Notes: generated from the sequence alone by a model not told the origin. DNA of 18,031 nucleotides from CAVPDE01 sp964580575 (GCA_964580575.1 CAZOLJ010000090.1:1-18031); one strand, 5' to 3'. Positions 1 to 7,512 are shown, counted from the stretch's first letter. Numbers and translations: made by a program.

Positions 1-20
1 GTTATCCCGATGGAAATCGC

Positions 21-48
21 TTGACAAGGAAATCCATTAGGAATAATA
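21..48 (+). promoter_or_regulatory. candidate sigma70 promoter of the rpsF operon
   Basis: A perfect -35 box TTGACA (21-26) is followed after 16 nt by AATAAT (43-48), which matches five of six positions of TATAAT. The downstream stretch is AT-rich. It lies about 110 bp upstream of rpsF, leaving room for a leader RNA. This is motif inspection only. The -10 choice is uncertain because the region has several overlapping TAATAA-type sequences. Confidence 0.55.
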
Positions 49-79
49 AATAATATTTTAAAACTTTTGTCTCCTTGTT

Positions 80-131
80 CCGCCCAAGCCACCCGGCCTT
101 CACAGGGCGGGACCTGACCCCGAGATCGGGG
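80..131 (+). promoter_or_regulatory. structured rpsF leader (two hairpins)
   Basis: Two stem-loops precede the ribosome binding site of rpsF. The first pairs CCGCCC (80-85) with GGGCGG (105-110), with a small inner GCC/GGC stem around the loop ACCC. The second pairs CCCCG (118-122) with CGGGG (127-131) around AGAT. In many bacteria the rpsF leader is bound by the S6:S18 dimer through a structure carrying a conserved CCG, giving autoregulation. A CCG occurs in the loop region here, but I cannot confirm a match to that consensus. The structure is seen in the sequence and the regulatory role is inferred. Confidence 0.35.
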
Positions 132-157
132 AAATTGACCGAAGGGAGAAGGGAAGA

Positions 158-589
158 ATGAGAAACTACGAAACCATTTTTGTCGTCAACCCGACCCTAG
201 GGGAAGAGGACTACAAAGAGGTCCTCAAGAAGTACAGTGCCCTGGTGGAGAGACAGAAGGGCATTCTTGTCAGAGTTGAAGAATGGGGAGTCCAGAGGCT
301 CGCCCATGCAGTGAAGAGGTTCGACAAGGGTGCCTTTGTCCTCATGAATTACTGCGGTCCGTCGGGTGTCACGTCCGAGCTGGAGAGGGATCTCAAACTG
401 GATGACCGGATTTTCCGGTTCCAGACGGTTAAAGTTGCCGAGGACGTCGATCCCCAGGAACTGATCCAGAAAGAGAAAGACAAGAAGAAAGAGCCGGCGG
501 TGGCGCAGGAAGCGCCCACCCAGCCCGAAGCCGCTGTTCAGGATCAGGGAGACCAACCGGAGAAAGAGGTGAGTGACCATGATGGATAA
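158..589 (+). CDS. rpsF: small ribosomal subunit protein bS6
   Basis: This is ribosomal protein bS6 of the 30S platform, the partner of bS18. The start MRNYETIFVVNP and the middle segment GVQRLAHAVKRFDKGAFVLMNY are typical of the family (residues 1-12 and about 44-65). The globular part ends near residue 95. A charged tail rich in Glu, Lys, Gln and Pro (about 97-143) makes the protein longer than the usual 95-135 residues, as in several deltaproteobacteria. A purine-rich ribosome binding site (GGGAGAAGGGAAG) directly precedes the ATG. The gene overlaps the start of rpsR by about 11 nt, so the two are probably translationally coupled in one operon with DUF2232, rplI and dnaB. Confidence 0.97.
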   Translation: MRNYETIFVVNPTLGEEDYKEVLKKYSALVERQKGILVRVEEWGVQRLAHAVKRFDKGAFVLMNYCGPSGVTSELERDLKLDDRIFRFQTVKVAEDVDPQELIQKEKDKKKEPAVAQEAPTQPEAAVQDQGDQPEKEVSDHDG

Positions 590-827
590 AGGCAGACGCA
601 AAATGCCCTATCACAGGCGCAAGGTTTGTCGCTACTGTGCGGACAGCAGCCTGGTGATTGACTATAAAGACCCGAGGACTCTGAGGTTGTTCACAACGGA
701 GCGCGGCAAGATCATCCCCCGCCGGATTTCCGGAAACTGTGCCAAGCATCAGCGGATGATCACCGTGGCCATTAAGAGGGCTCGCAACATCGCCCTCCTG
801 CCCTACACGACGGCGACCGTCAAGTAG
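579..827 (+). CDS. rpsR: small ribosomal subunit protein bS18
   Basis: bS18 binds next to bS6 on the 30S platform. The recognisable core runs from RRKVCRYCADSS through IDYKDPRTLRLFTTERGKI to the family signature RISGNCAKHQR and a basic C terminus. At about 82 residues it has normal length. I chose ATG 579 because AGGTGA at 567-572 sits 6 nt upstream. ATG 582 and GTG 573 are possible alternatives. The gene starts inside the end of rpsF (stop 587-589). The CxxC-type cysteines near residue 20 suggest the zinc-binding form of bS18, which is an inference from the residues alone. Confidence 0.96.
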   Translation: MMDKGRRKMPYHRRKVCRYCADSSLVIDYKDPRTLRLFTTERGKIIPRRISGNCAKHQRMITVAIKRARNIALLPYTTATVK

Positions 828-901
828 TCTGAGGGCAGGAGAAAACCCCTGAAGGCAGAACCTGGCCTTTTGGACAGAGGCATCGCCTGTCCGAAGAACC
901 G

Positions 902-1858
902 ATGAAAGCGCATCAAGTCCTGGGGTGTGTCGGAACAGCGTTGGCGCTGCTCCTTGCCTCAGTTTGGATTCCTGTCGTGGGTCCATTCTTCAGCCTGCTC
1001 ACCCCTCTGCCCTTTCTTTACTATTCAGCGAAACTCGGCGTTTCTCAAGCGGTGAAGCTTACGTGTATCAGTATCGTCGCTTCAGGCTTGATCGCGGCGG
1101 TCACCAGACAGCCCCAGCTGATTTTCCTGTGCCTTGAATTCAGCGTGCTGGGTTTGATCCTGTCGGAGATCTTCAGGAAGAAGTTGCCCATCGGCACATC
1201 TGTCCTGCTGGGGACGTGCCTTCTGCTGATGATGGGTCTCCTTGTGCTTGCCGTGGCAGGGTTGAGAAAGAACCTGGGGCCCCTGGACATGGTTCATGCC
1301 TATTTGCAGGAAAGCCTTGAGGAGACCGCTCGAATCTACACCCAGGTGGGTGTGGATCCCGAGAAAGCCGGCGAATTCCAGGAATACCTCAACGCCCTGA
1401 AGGAAGGGGTGGCCCTGGTCTATCCATCGCTCATGGTTGTGGGGAGCGCTTTTGTGGTCTGGCTGAACGTGATCCTGAGCCGACCCCTGTTTCTCAAGAA
1501 AAACCTGGAGGTCCCTGAGTTCGGAGCGCTCGATCGGTGGCAGAGCCCTGAGCTCATGGTCTGGGGGTTGATCGCTGCGGGTTTTTCTTTATTTTTGTCC
1601 TTTTCTCCTTTAAGATTGGTGGCCGTCAACGCCCTGGTGATCATGCTGGCCATTTATTTTTTTCATGGCCTTTCGATTCTTTTGTTCTATTTAAACAAGT
1701 ATCGGGTCCCCCCGTGGATGAGATTAGGAGTCTATGCGCTCATCGTGGTTCAGCAGATTCTTGTGATCGGGGTGACCATGGCCGGGCTGTTTGACCAGTG
1801 GCTCGACCTCAGGCGAATACATCAGACAAAACCGGATTTGGGGAGGAGCAATTCATGA
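902..1858 (+). CDS. DUF2232 (YybS-like) integral membrane protein
   Basis: This is a 318-residue hydrophobic protein with about eight predicted membrane segments: four in the first 125 residues, one near 175-195, and three or four between about 215 and 300. A soluble stretch at about 126-170 contains the charged helix LQESLEETARIYTQVGVDPE. DUF2232 proteins commonly sit between rpsR and rplI in deltaproteobacteria and near rpsF-rplI in Firmicutes (YybS). Their biochemical function is unknown to me. The ribosome binding site before ATG 902 is weak. A hairpin at 872-892 lies just upstream. The stop overlaps the rplI start as ATGA (1855-1858), so the two are translationally coupled. The family call rests on topology and position. 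Confidence 0.8.
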   Translation: MKAHQVLGCVGTALALLLASVWIPVVGPFFSLLTPLPFLYYSAKLGVSQAVKLTCISIVASGLIAAVTRQPQLIFLCLEFSVLGLILSEIFRKKLPIGTSVLLGTCLLLMMGLLVLAVAGLRKNLGPLDMVHAYLQESLEETARIYTQVGVDPEKAGEFQEYLNALKEGVALVYPSLMVVGSAFVVWLNVILSRPLFLKKNLEVPEFGALDRWQSPELMVWGLIAAGFSLFLSFSPLRLVAVNALVIMLAIYFFHGLSILLFYLNKYRVPPWMRLGVYALIVVQQILVIGVTMAGLFDQWLDLRRIHQTKPDLGRSNS

Positions 1859-2301
1859 AGGTCATTCTGACGCAGGATATGGAGTCCTTGGGTCTCGGTG
1901 GCGAAATCGTCAACGTGGCGAAAGGGTATGCGAGAAACTATCTCATCCCCCGTGGGAGGGCCCTTGAGGCCACAGAAGAGAACATCAAGCTCACGGAAAT
2001 GCAGAGGAAGAATATTGAAATCAAGAGGATCAAGGCCAAAGAGGACGCGGTTAAGCTCAAGGAAAGGCTTTCCGAAGTCTCTGTGACCATCGCGCAGAAA
2101 GTCGGAGAGGAAGACAAACTCTACGGGTCGGTGACGACCATGGATATTGCCGAGCAGCTTGAGAAGCAAGGAATCACGGTGGAGCGAAGAAGAATCATCC
2201 TGGACAAACCCATCAAAAGCCTCGGGGAGTTTACCGTGACGGTCAAAGTTCATCCGGAGGTCACCGCTCCCATCAAGGTCACCGTCGTACCCGAAGCCTA
2301 G
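1855..2301 (+). CDS. rplI: large ribosomal subunit protein bL9
   Basis: bL9 binds 23S rRNA near the L1 stalk. The N-terminal domain starts MKVILTQDMESLGLGGEIV and continues with the RNA-binding signature KGYARNYLIPRGRALEAT (about residues 23-40). The long connecting helix covers about 41-75. The C-terminal domain includes KLYGSVTTMDIAEQLEKQG and ends KVTVVPEA. The length of 148 residues is standard. The start at ATG 1855 is preferred over an in-frame upstream start at 1798 because the family begins with MKVIL and GGGGAGGAG (1840-1849) is a strong ribosome binding site at the right spacing. It overlaps the end of the DUF2232 gene by 4 nt. Confidence 0.97.
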   Translation: MKVILTQDMESLGLGGEIVNVAKGYARNYLIPRGRALEATEENIKLTEMQRKNIEIKRIKAKEDAVKLKERLSEVSVTIAQKVGEEDKLYGSVTTMDIAEQLEKQGITVERRRIILDKPIKSLGEFTVTVKVHPEVTAPIKVTVVPEA

Positions 2302-2316
2302 AGTCGGCAGGCAAAG

Positions 2317-3702
2317 ATGGCGAGGTCGATCATGCCTCAGCAGGTTAGAGAAAAGGGCGCTCCCACTCCCCTCAAAGTTCCTCCCCAGAACGTGGAGGCC
2401 GAACAGACGATCCTGGCAGGGGTTCTGATCAACAATGACGCCCTCAATCAGATCGTGGACGTGCTGTCTCCGGAGGATTTCTATCGGGAAGGACATACCC
2501 ACCTTTTCGAAGGCATGATCGAGCTCTACAACAACAATGAACCCATTGATCTCATCACCCTTCCCCAGTTTCTGAGGCAAAAAGGACTGCTGGAAAAAGC
2601 GGGAGGCATGGACTATCTTGCTTCCCTTGCCGATGCCGTGTCCACGTCCGCCGGAATCCTCTTCCACGCTCAGATCGTCCGGGACCTCTCGGTTCGAAGA
2701 AAGCTCATCAGCCAGTGCTCGGTCATCTCCGAGGCCTGTTTCCAGAGCTGGGAACCCACGGAAGAGCTCCTGGAGATGGCGGAGCAGTCGATCTTCGACA
2801 TCGCGGAAGACAAGATCGGGGAGACCTTCTCCACCTTGGAGGAGGTGATCAAGGGGAGTTTCAAGAAGCTGGAGAGCGTAGCGGAGCACGAGGGGTTCAT
2901 TACTGGAGTACCGACGGGGTTCAAGGATCTCGATCGCCTCACTGCCGGGTTGCAACCCTCGGATCTCATCATCCTGGCTGGCAGGCCGAGCACGGGAAAA
3001 ACAGCCCTGGCGCTCAACATCGGCTACAACGCGGCAGTGGAGACCCGAAAGGCGGTGGTTGTTTTTTCTCTGGAAATGGCCAAAATGCAGCTCGGTATGA
3101 GGCTCCTGGGCTTTCATGCAGGGATCGATGCGACCAAGCTGAGGACAGGGTTTCTCAGGGACTCGGACTGGCACAAGCTGACCGAGTCGGCCAATCAGCT
3201 CTCGGAACTCCCTGTGTTCATTGACGACACGTCCAATTTGACTGTCCTCGACATGAAGGCCAAGTGCCGGCGGCTCATGAAGAAGCGCGAGCTGGGCCTG
3301 GTGATCATCGACTATCTCCAGCTCATGCAGGGGAGGAGGAACGCCGAATCTCGTCAGATGGAGATATCGGAAATCTCGCGTTCTCTGAAAGCCCTTGCCA
3401 AGGATTTGAATGTGCCGGTCATGGCGCTGTCCCAGCTGAACAGAAAGGTGGAGGACCGGCCGAACAAAAGGCCGCAGCTTGCCGATCTTCGCGAAAGCGG
3501 CGCCATCGAGCAGGATGCCGATGTGATCGCCTTCATTTACCGCGACGAGCTCTATCATCCTGATTCGGAGGAGAGCCGGAACATGGCGGAGATCATTATC
3601 GCAAAACAAAGAAACGGGCCCACAGATAGCTTTAAATTGACCTTTCAAAAGGAATTAACTCGATTCAGAGACCATATGACGGAGGAACGCTATAGTGCTT
3701 GA
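2317..3702 (+). CDS. dnaB: replicative DNA helicase DnaB
   Basis: This is the hexameric helicase that unwinds the replication fork. The N-terminal domain (about 20-125) begins with VPPQNVEAEQTILAGVL, the usual DnaB start. The RecA-like domain (about 190-455) has Walker A GRPSTGKT (222-229), the SLEM segment (251-254), Walker B VIIDYLQLM (329-337), LSQLNRKVEDR (371-381) and the NGP motif near 433. The length of 461 residues is normal, and no intein is present. ATG 2317 is 15 nt after the rplI stop. ATG 2332 is an alternative with a clearer GAGG ribosome binding site (2322-2325). The position behind rplI is conserved in many bacteria. Confidence 0.96.
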   Translation: MARSIMPQQVREKGAPTPLKVPPQNVEAEQTILAGVLINNDALNQIVDVLSPEDFYREGHTHLFEGMIELYNNNEPIDLITLPQFLRQKGLLEKAGGMDYLASLADAVSTSAGILFHAQIVRDLSVRRKLISQCSVISEACFQSWEPTEELLEMAEQSIFDIAEDKIGETFSTLEEVIKGSFKKLESVAEHEGFITGVPTGFKDLDRLTAGLQPSDLIILAGRPSTGKTALALNIGYNAAVETRKAVVVFSLEMAKMQLGMRLLGFHAGIDATKLRTGFLRDSDWHKLTESANQLSELPVFIDDTSNLTVLDMKAKCRRLMKKRELGLVIIDYLQLMQGRRNAESRQMEISEISRSLKALAKDLNVPVMALSQLNRKVEDRPNKRPQLADLRESGAIEQDADVIAFIYRDELYHPDSEESRNMAEIIIAKQRNGPTDSFKLTFQKELTRFRDHMTEERYSA

Positions 3703-3792
3703 GGAGTCAGCGATCCATTCCGGTCTTGATCTCCAGTGGGTTGAGATATCGATAGAGTCCATGGCAAAACAGGCGGCTTAAAGGCCAGCCAA

Positions 3793-5412
3793 ATGAGGTT
3801 TCTTCAGAACCTTTACCGTCGCCGTGTATCCGGTCGCGACATCATCACCCATGAATTGACCCGCCAGCTTTGCTCCATTTCTTTCGAGATTCAGAGACAG
3901 GTTGCGCTTTTGGTGAGCCGAAAAGGAGAGGTGGTTTCCGTCATCGTCGGGGACGACAAGGACATCCTCATCCCTGATCTGGGGAGGTTCAGGATCGGCC
4001 TGGGCAGGCTCAAGGGTGTGAGGTGCCTTCACACCCACATCCACGGCGAGCCCCTGTCCAGGGAGGACCTCACGGACCTCGTTCTTCTGGGTCTTGACCT
4101 GATGGTGAGCCTCTCAGTGGGAGAAGAGGGCTCTCCAGGCCCCATTACCTATGCCCACATCCTTCCTGAGAACAGCCGAGGAGAGAAGTGGAGCCTTCAA
4201 AGAGTCTCTGATGTGGGACAACTCCACACGGACTTCCAGGAACTGATCGAGTCCCTGGAGGACGAACTCGGCCGGAGCAGGGAAGGGAGGACGCTGCACC
4301 AAAAGGAAAGGGCCGTGCTCGTGGGAGTGAGTTCAGGCCCTGTGTGGCAGATCAAGGAGTCGCTGGAGGAACTTAACGACCTGGCGGTGTCGAGCGGTGT
4401 GGAGGTCACGGATGCGGTGGTTCAGCGCCTCAGGCAGGTGGACTCCCGGTATCTGATCGGGAAGGGCAAACTGAGCGAGCTGGTGCTGAGATGCGTTCAA
4501 ACCGGATCGACGCTTCTCGTTTTCGATCACGAACTCACCCCGGCCCAGGTGCGAAGCCTCAACGATGCCACGGAGCTCAAGATCATTGACCGGAGCCAGC
4601 TCATCCTGGATATCTTTGCGCGCAGAGCCGTGACCCGGGAAGGAAAGATCCAGGTGGAACTGGCCCAGCTCAAGTATCTTCTTCCAAGGCTCGCCACGAA
4701 GAACACGGCCATGTCGCGACTCACAGGAGGGATAGGGGGAAGGGGACCCGGAGAGACAAAGCTGGAGATCAACCGAAGGCGCGTCCGGGAGCGGATCACC
4801 CGCTTGAACCGGGAGCTCGATCAGATCCGGCAGCAGAGAGAAGATCGACGCCGGCTGCGCAACGCGAGAGGGATCCCGGTGATTTCCATCGTGGGCTACA
4901 CCAACGCCGGAAAATCCACGTTGCTCAACAGCCTGACCCGCAGCCGTGTGGCGGTGGAAGACCGGCTCTTTGAAACCCTGGACCCGAGCAGCAGAAGGCT
5001 CCGCTTCCCCAGCGAAAGAAACGTGATCATCACGGATACAGTAGGGTTCATCCGTGACCTGCCTGAAGACCTCATGGAAGCCTTCGCAGCCACCCTGGAG
5101 GAACTCCACGATGCGGATCTTCTCCTTCACGTGGTGGACGCGAGCAGCCCGCGCATGGATGACCAGATCAAAACCGTTGAAGAGATTCTGAGGAAGCTCG
5201 ACCTGGACAGAATTCCTGTGGCCCTCGTCCTAAACAAAACCGACCGCCTGGACCCTGTCCAGACGGCCGATTTGTCGAAAAGCTTGAAGGGTGTTCCGAT
5301 TTCCGCTCTCAACCCCAAGACCTTTTCAGGCCTGCTTCAGGAGATGGAGCACCTCATATGGCCGCGCTCTTCCACCCCTTTGATTTCCACAGCGCCCCAT
5401 CCTTCCCAATGA
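3793..5412 (+). CDS. hflX: ribosome-associated GTPase HflX with N-terminal extension
   Basis: HflX is a translational GTPase that binds the 50S subunit and splits stalled ribosomes. The HflX core starts near residue 170, with the glycine-rich linker LTGGIGGRGPGETKLE (310-325) and a coiled coil (about 328-357). The G domain has G1 GYTNAGKS (368-375), G2 Thr395, G3 DTVGF (415-419), G4 NKTD (481-484) and G5 SAL (504-506). All GTPase motifs are intact. The protein has 539 residues against about 430 for E. coli HflX. The extra N-terminal 160 residues contain HTHIHGEPLSRED (80-92), which resembles a JAMM/MPN metalloprotease motif (see findings). No strong ribosome binding site is visible. The 3' end overlaps the convergent apbE by 59 bp. 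Confidence 0.93.
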   Translation: MRFLQNLYRRRVSGRDIITHELTRQLCSISFEIQRQVALLVSRKGEVVSVIVGDDKDILIPDLGRFRIGLGRLKGVRCLHTHIHGEPLSREDLTDLVLLGLDLMVSLSVGEEGSPGPITYAHILPENSRGEKWSLQRVSDVGQLHTDFQELIESLEDELGRSREGRTLHQKERAVLVGVSSGPVWQIKESLEELNDLAVSSGVEVTDAVVQRLRQVDSRYLIGKGKLSELVLRCVQTGSTLLVFDHELTPAQVRSLNDATELKIIDRSQLILDIFARRAVTREGKIQVELAQLKYLLPRLATKNTAMSRLTGGIGGRGPGETKLEINRRRVRERITRLNRELDQIRQQREDRRRLRNARGIPVISIVGYTNAGKSTLLNSLTRSRVAVEDRLFETLDPSSRRLRFPSERNVIITDTVGFIRDLPEDLMEAFAATLEELHDADLLLHVVDASSPRMDDQIKTVEEILRKLDLDRIPVALVLNKTDRLDPVQTADLSKSLKGVPISALNPKTFSGLLQEMEHLIWPRSSTPLISTAPHPSQ

Positions 5413-6406
5413 CCAGAGATTCGCAGGCGGCAAGACCGTTCACAAACTCCGTGCCCTGAGCGGGAGTCATGACGCACAAGGCGGTCGCCAGCGCGTCCGC
5501 TTCCATGGTCGTGTTCGCCCTGATCGTGCCGCTGGTCACCGCGACCGGGGAATGGCCTGTTTTCGGGTTCACAATGTGGTGGAACATTTTCTCCTGGTCG
5601 TAGTAGATCTCGTAGTTCCCTGACGTGGAGATGGCTCCGTCGCCCAGGTGCACCACATCCGGGTAAGTTTTCCGCTTCCAGGGATCCTGAATCGCCACGG
5701 TCCAGGGCTTTCCGTCTTCCTTGGAGCCTCGGGTCCGGATATCGCCGCTCGCATTGATGAGATGGTTCTTGATGCCCCGGGACAGGAGAAGCTCGGACAC
5801 GCGGTCCGCAATGAATCCCACGGCAATTCCGTCCAAGGTGACCCCCATGCCTTCGGCTTTGAACGAGACGGATTGGTCCTTGAGCTCGATGTTCCGAGCG
5901 TCCACCCGCTTAAGCAGATCGTTGATTTCCGCATCTGTGGGTTGAACCTTCTTCTCACCGCCCAGCTTTTGCTGGAAAAGATCCACCACGGGCTTTACGG
6001 TGATGTCAAAATAGCCGCCCGTGATCTGGTGATAATAAAGGGAACTCGCGACGATTTGGGCAACTTCAGGTGGAAGGCCTGCAAGGTGACCGTGGGTGTT
6101 GAGGTCATAAACCGCAGAGGTGTGATCATACCGGCTGAGCAGTCCGGACAGTCGATCGATCTCGCTGAAGGCCGCTTCCATGGCCTCTTCGGCTTGGTCT
6201 TTGGAAGGATGAAGGAGAGTCATGGAAACGAAACTTCCCATGGCAAGCCGGGTCTTGGAAACCTTCACCATTCTTTTATTGAAGGAGACCGCTTCAGCAC
6301 CGACCGGGAGAACAGCAGCGGAAGCCATGCCCAGCCCCAGCAAGCCGGATAATTTCAAAAAGGACCGTCGGTCCACCCCTCCTCTGAAGTCGTCCGTCTG
6401 TTTCAT
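5354..6406 (-). CDS. apbE: FAD:protein FMN transferase (ApbE), Tat-exported
   Basis: ApbE covalently attaches FMN from FAD to Thr residues of target flavoproteins, here most likely RnfG and RnfD. A twin-arginine signal is present (DRRSFLKL, Arg13-Arg14, hydrophobic stretch to about residue 34), so the enzyme should act outside the cytoplasmic membrane. Family motifs are MGSFVSMTL (57-65), LDGIAVGFIAD (191-201), NASGDI (218-223), HIVNPKTG (277-284) and DALATAL (304-310). The length of 350 residues is normal. A GGAGGC ribosome binding site precedes the ATG. The gene is last in the rnf cluster, 245 bp after rnfB, with a G/C-rich inverted-repeat region between them. Its stop lies within the end of the convergent hflX. 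Confidence 0.94.
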   Translation of the reverse strand: MKQTDDFRGGVDRRSFLKLSGLLGLGMASAAVLPVGAEAVSFNKRMVKVSKTRLAMGSFVSMTLLHPSKDQAEEAMEAAFSEIDRLSGLLSRYDHTSAVYDLNTHGHLAGLPPEVAQIVASSLYYHQITGGYFDITVKPVVDLFQQKLGGEKKVQPTDAEINDLLKRVDARNIELKDQSVSFKAEGMGVTLDGIAVGFIADRVSELLLSRGIKNHLINASGDIRTRGSKEDGKPWTVAIQDPWKRKTYPDVVHLGDGAISTSGNYEIYYDQEKMFHHIVNPKTGHSPVAVTSGTIRANTTMEADALATALCVMTPAQGTEFVNGLAACESLVIGKDGALWKSKGWKSAAI

Positions 6407-6531
6407 TTCATGCCTCCAAGCGAAAATTGCCGAATAAATCTACCATCGCCTTTCAGGCGTGGCAATCAAATATTCTAGTGTAGTGTCTCATCGATAAGTG
6501 ACATAGGCAACTTCACTTCACCCCCACCTCG

Positions 6532-6613
6532 CCTCCCCCATCGAGGGGGAGGAAAGGATGAATCATGGCTCAGAATTCCCCTCCCTTGGCGGGAGGGGTT
6601 AGGGGAGGGGGAA
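6532..6613. repeat. G/C-rich tandem inverted repeats between rnfB and apbE
   Basis: Two adjacent hairpins are visible. CCTCCCCC (6532-6539) pairs with GGGGGAGG (6545-6552), and CCCCTCCC (6578-6585) pairs with GGGAGGGG (6591-6598). A further purine run, ttaggggagggggaag, follows to about 6613. Similar polypurine/polypyrimidine inverted repeats are scattered through many proteobacterial genomes. The location after the rnfB stop and before apbE suggests a dispersed repeat that may also act as an attenuator or mRNA-stabilising structure. No protein-coding signal is seen in 6407-6651. Confidence 0.6.
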
Positions 6614-6651
6614 GCAGACGGCCATCGTCTAGCAACCACGCAGACACTAAA

Positions 6652-7512
6652 CTAGCTTGCGACGGCAGCCTGCGCCTGTTTTGCCGCAGGCTGATAGTAC
6701 CGGAGAATTTTCCTCGGGCACTTCTCGACGCACACTTCCTTGCACTCCGGCCCAAAGGCGATGCAGGCTTTGTGGTCAATGGCCACCACGTTGTCTTCCA
6801 TGCGCACGGCCTTGGCCGGGCAAGCCTTGACGCACATCTTGCAGGAGATGCATCCGGCCTGGCAGATTTCCTTGACCCTCTTCCCGGAATCCTTGGTGCT
6901 GCACGGCACCCAGACCCTCGCGCTCCGGGGGAGAAGCTCGATGATTTTTTTCGGGCAGGTGCGCACGCAGGTCCCGCAGCCTACACAGGCCACGGGGTCA
7001 ACGACCGGGTAGTCATCGACCATCTCGATGGCGTCAAAAGGGCAGGCGGTGGCGCAATCCCCGAAGCCCACGCAAGCGTACTGGCACTCCTGGGGCCCGC
7101 CAAAGGCAAGATTGGCTCCGGTGCAAGTCCGGTAGCCGATGTAAGCGTACTTCCTGGGGACCTTGCCCTCCGGTCTGGAGCACCTCACCCCCGCGATCAC
7201 GTCTTCGATGGCGGCCATTTTCTTTCCCGTGATTTCAGCCACCTCTTTGGCCACCTCGGCCTTGCCCGGGAAACAGAGGCTGGGCTTGACTTCCGGATCA
7301 TTCACCACCGCTTCGGCATAGGCTTCGCACCCGGCGAAGCCGCACCCGCCTCACTGGGCGCCGGCAAGGACTTCCAGGACTTCTTCGACTTTAGGATTGG
7401 CTTTGATGGCAAATTTCTGGGCCGCAAGGGCCAACCCGATACCGAAGAGGAGCCCAATGCACCCCAGCACGGCCAGAGCGATCAGAGCTGATTTCACGAG
7501 AATTGGATCCAT
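6652..7512 (-). CDS. rnfB: RnfB, ion-translocating ferredoxin oxidoreductase subunit B; predicted selenoprotein (Sec54 at TGA 7353-7351)
   Basis: RnfB is the ferredoxin-type electron-entry subunit of Rnf. The reading frame runs from ATG 7512 to TAG 6652 (286 residues) with a single internal TGA at codon 54. Residues 1-27 are a membrane anchor (MDPILVKSALIALAVLGC...). Residues 50-64 read GAQ-U-GGCGFAGCEAY, so Sec54, Cys57, Cys62 and Cys80 occupy the Cys-x2-Cys-x4-Cys-x17-Cys positions of the RnfB [4Fe-4S] domain. Cys-rich ferredoxin-like segments follow, among them 176-186 (CVGCGTCVRTC) and 221-231 (CISCKMCVKAC), with others at about 130-157 and 250-265. The frame matches RnfB on both sides of the TGA, and a SECIS-like hairpin follows it. 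Without readthrough only 53 residues are made, and no ribosome binding site supports restart at GTG 7308. The ribosome binding site AGAGG lies 11 nt before the ATG. The gap to rnfA is 15 nt. Confidence 0.9.
7321..7353 (-). promoter_or_regulatory. UGA codon plus bacterial SECIS-like stem-loop in rnfB
   Basis: On the coding strand the UGA (7353-7351) is followed by 9 nt. Then GGCTTCGC (7341-7334) forms a perfect 8-bp stem with GCGAAGCC (7328-7321) around the loop CGGGT (7333-7329). The apical loop begins 17 nt after the UGA and has G at its second position. Known bacterial SECIS elements lie immediately downstream of the UGA, with the apical loop about 16-37 nt away and a G among its first two nucleotides. 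SelB with Sec-tRNA would bind here. The hairpin and its geometry are read directly; recognition by SelB is inferred. Confidence 0.8.

Noticed and set aside
872..892. Hairpin between rpsR and the DUF2232 gene as a terminator
   Set aside because: GGACA/TGTCC plus GGC/GCC form a stem with a bulge, but no T-tract follows and the downstream genes are clearly coupled to the operon.
1822..3648. 608-codon minus-strand open frame
   Set aside because: It lies opposite rplI and dnaB, both unmistakable; the translation is rich in His/Arg/Leu with no recognisable domain.
6652..7308. A short RnfB starting at GTG 7308 as the complete gene
   Set aside because: It would lack the membrane anchor and the first Fe-S motif, there is no ribosome binding site before 7308, and the RnfB frame continues cleanly upstream to ATG 7512 through a single TGA.
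7351..7353. TGA in rnfB as a pseudogene mutation or sequencing error
   Set aside because: Not excluded, but less likely: no other damage in the gene, the operon is intact, the TGA sits exactly on a conserved Cys, and a perfect SECIS-like hairpin follows at correct spacing.
6565..7491. Long plus-strand open frame opposite rnfB
   Set aside because: Antisense shadow of the GC-rich, Cys-rich rnfB; no family resemblance and it overlaps the repeat region.
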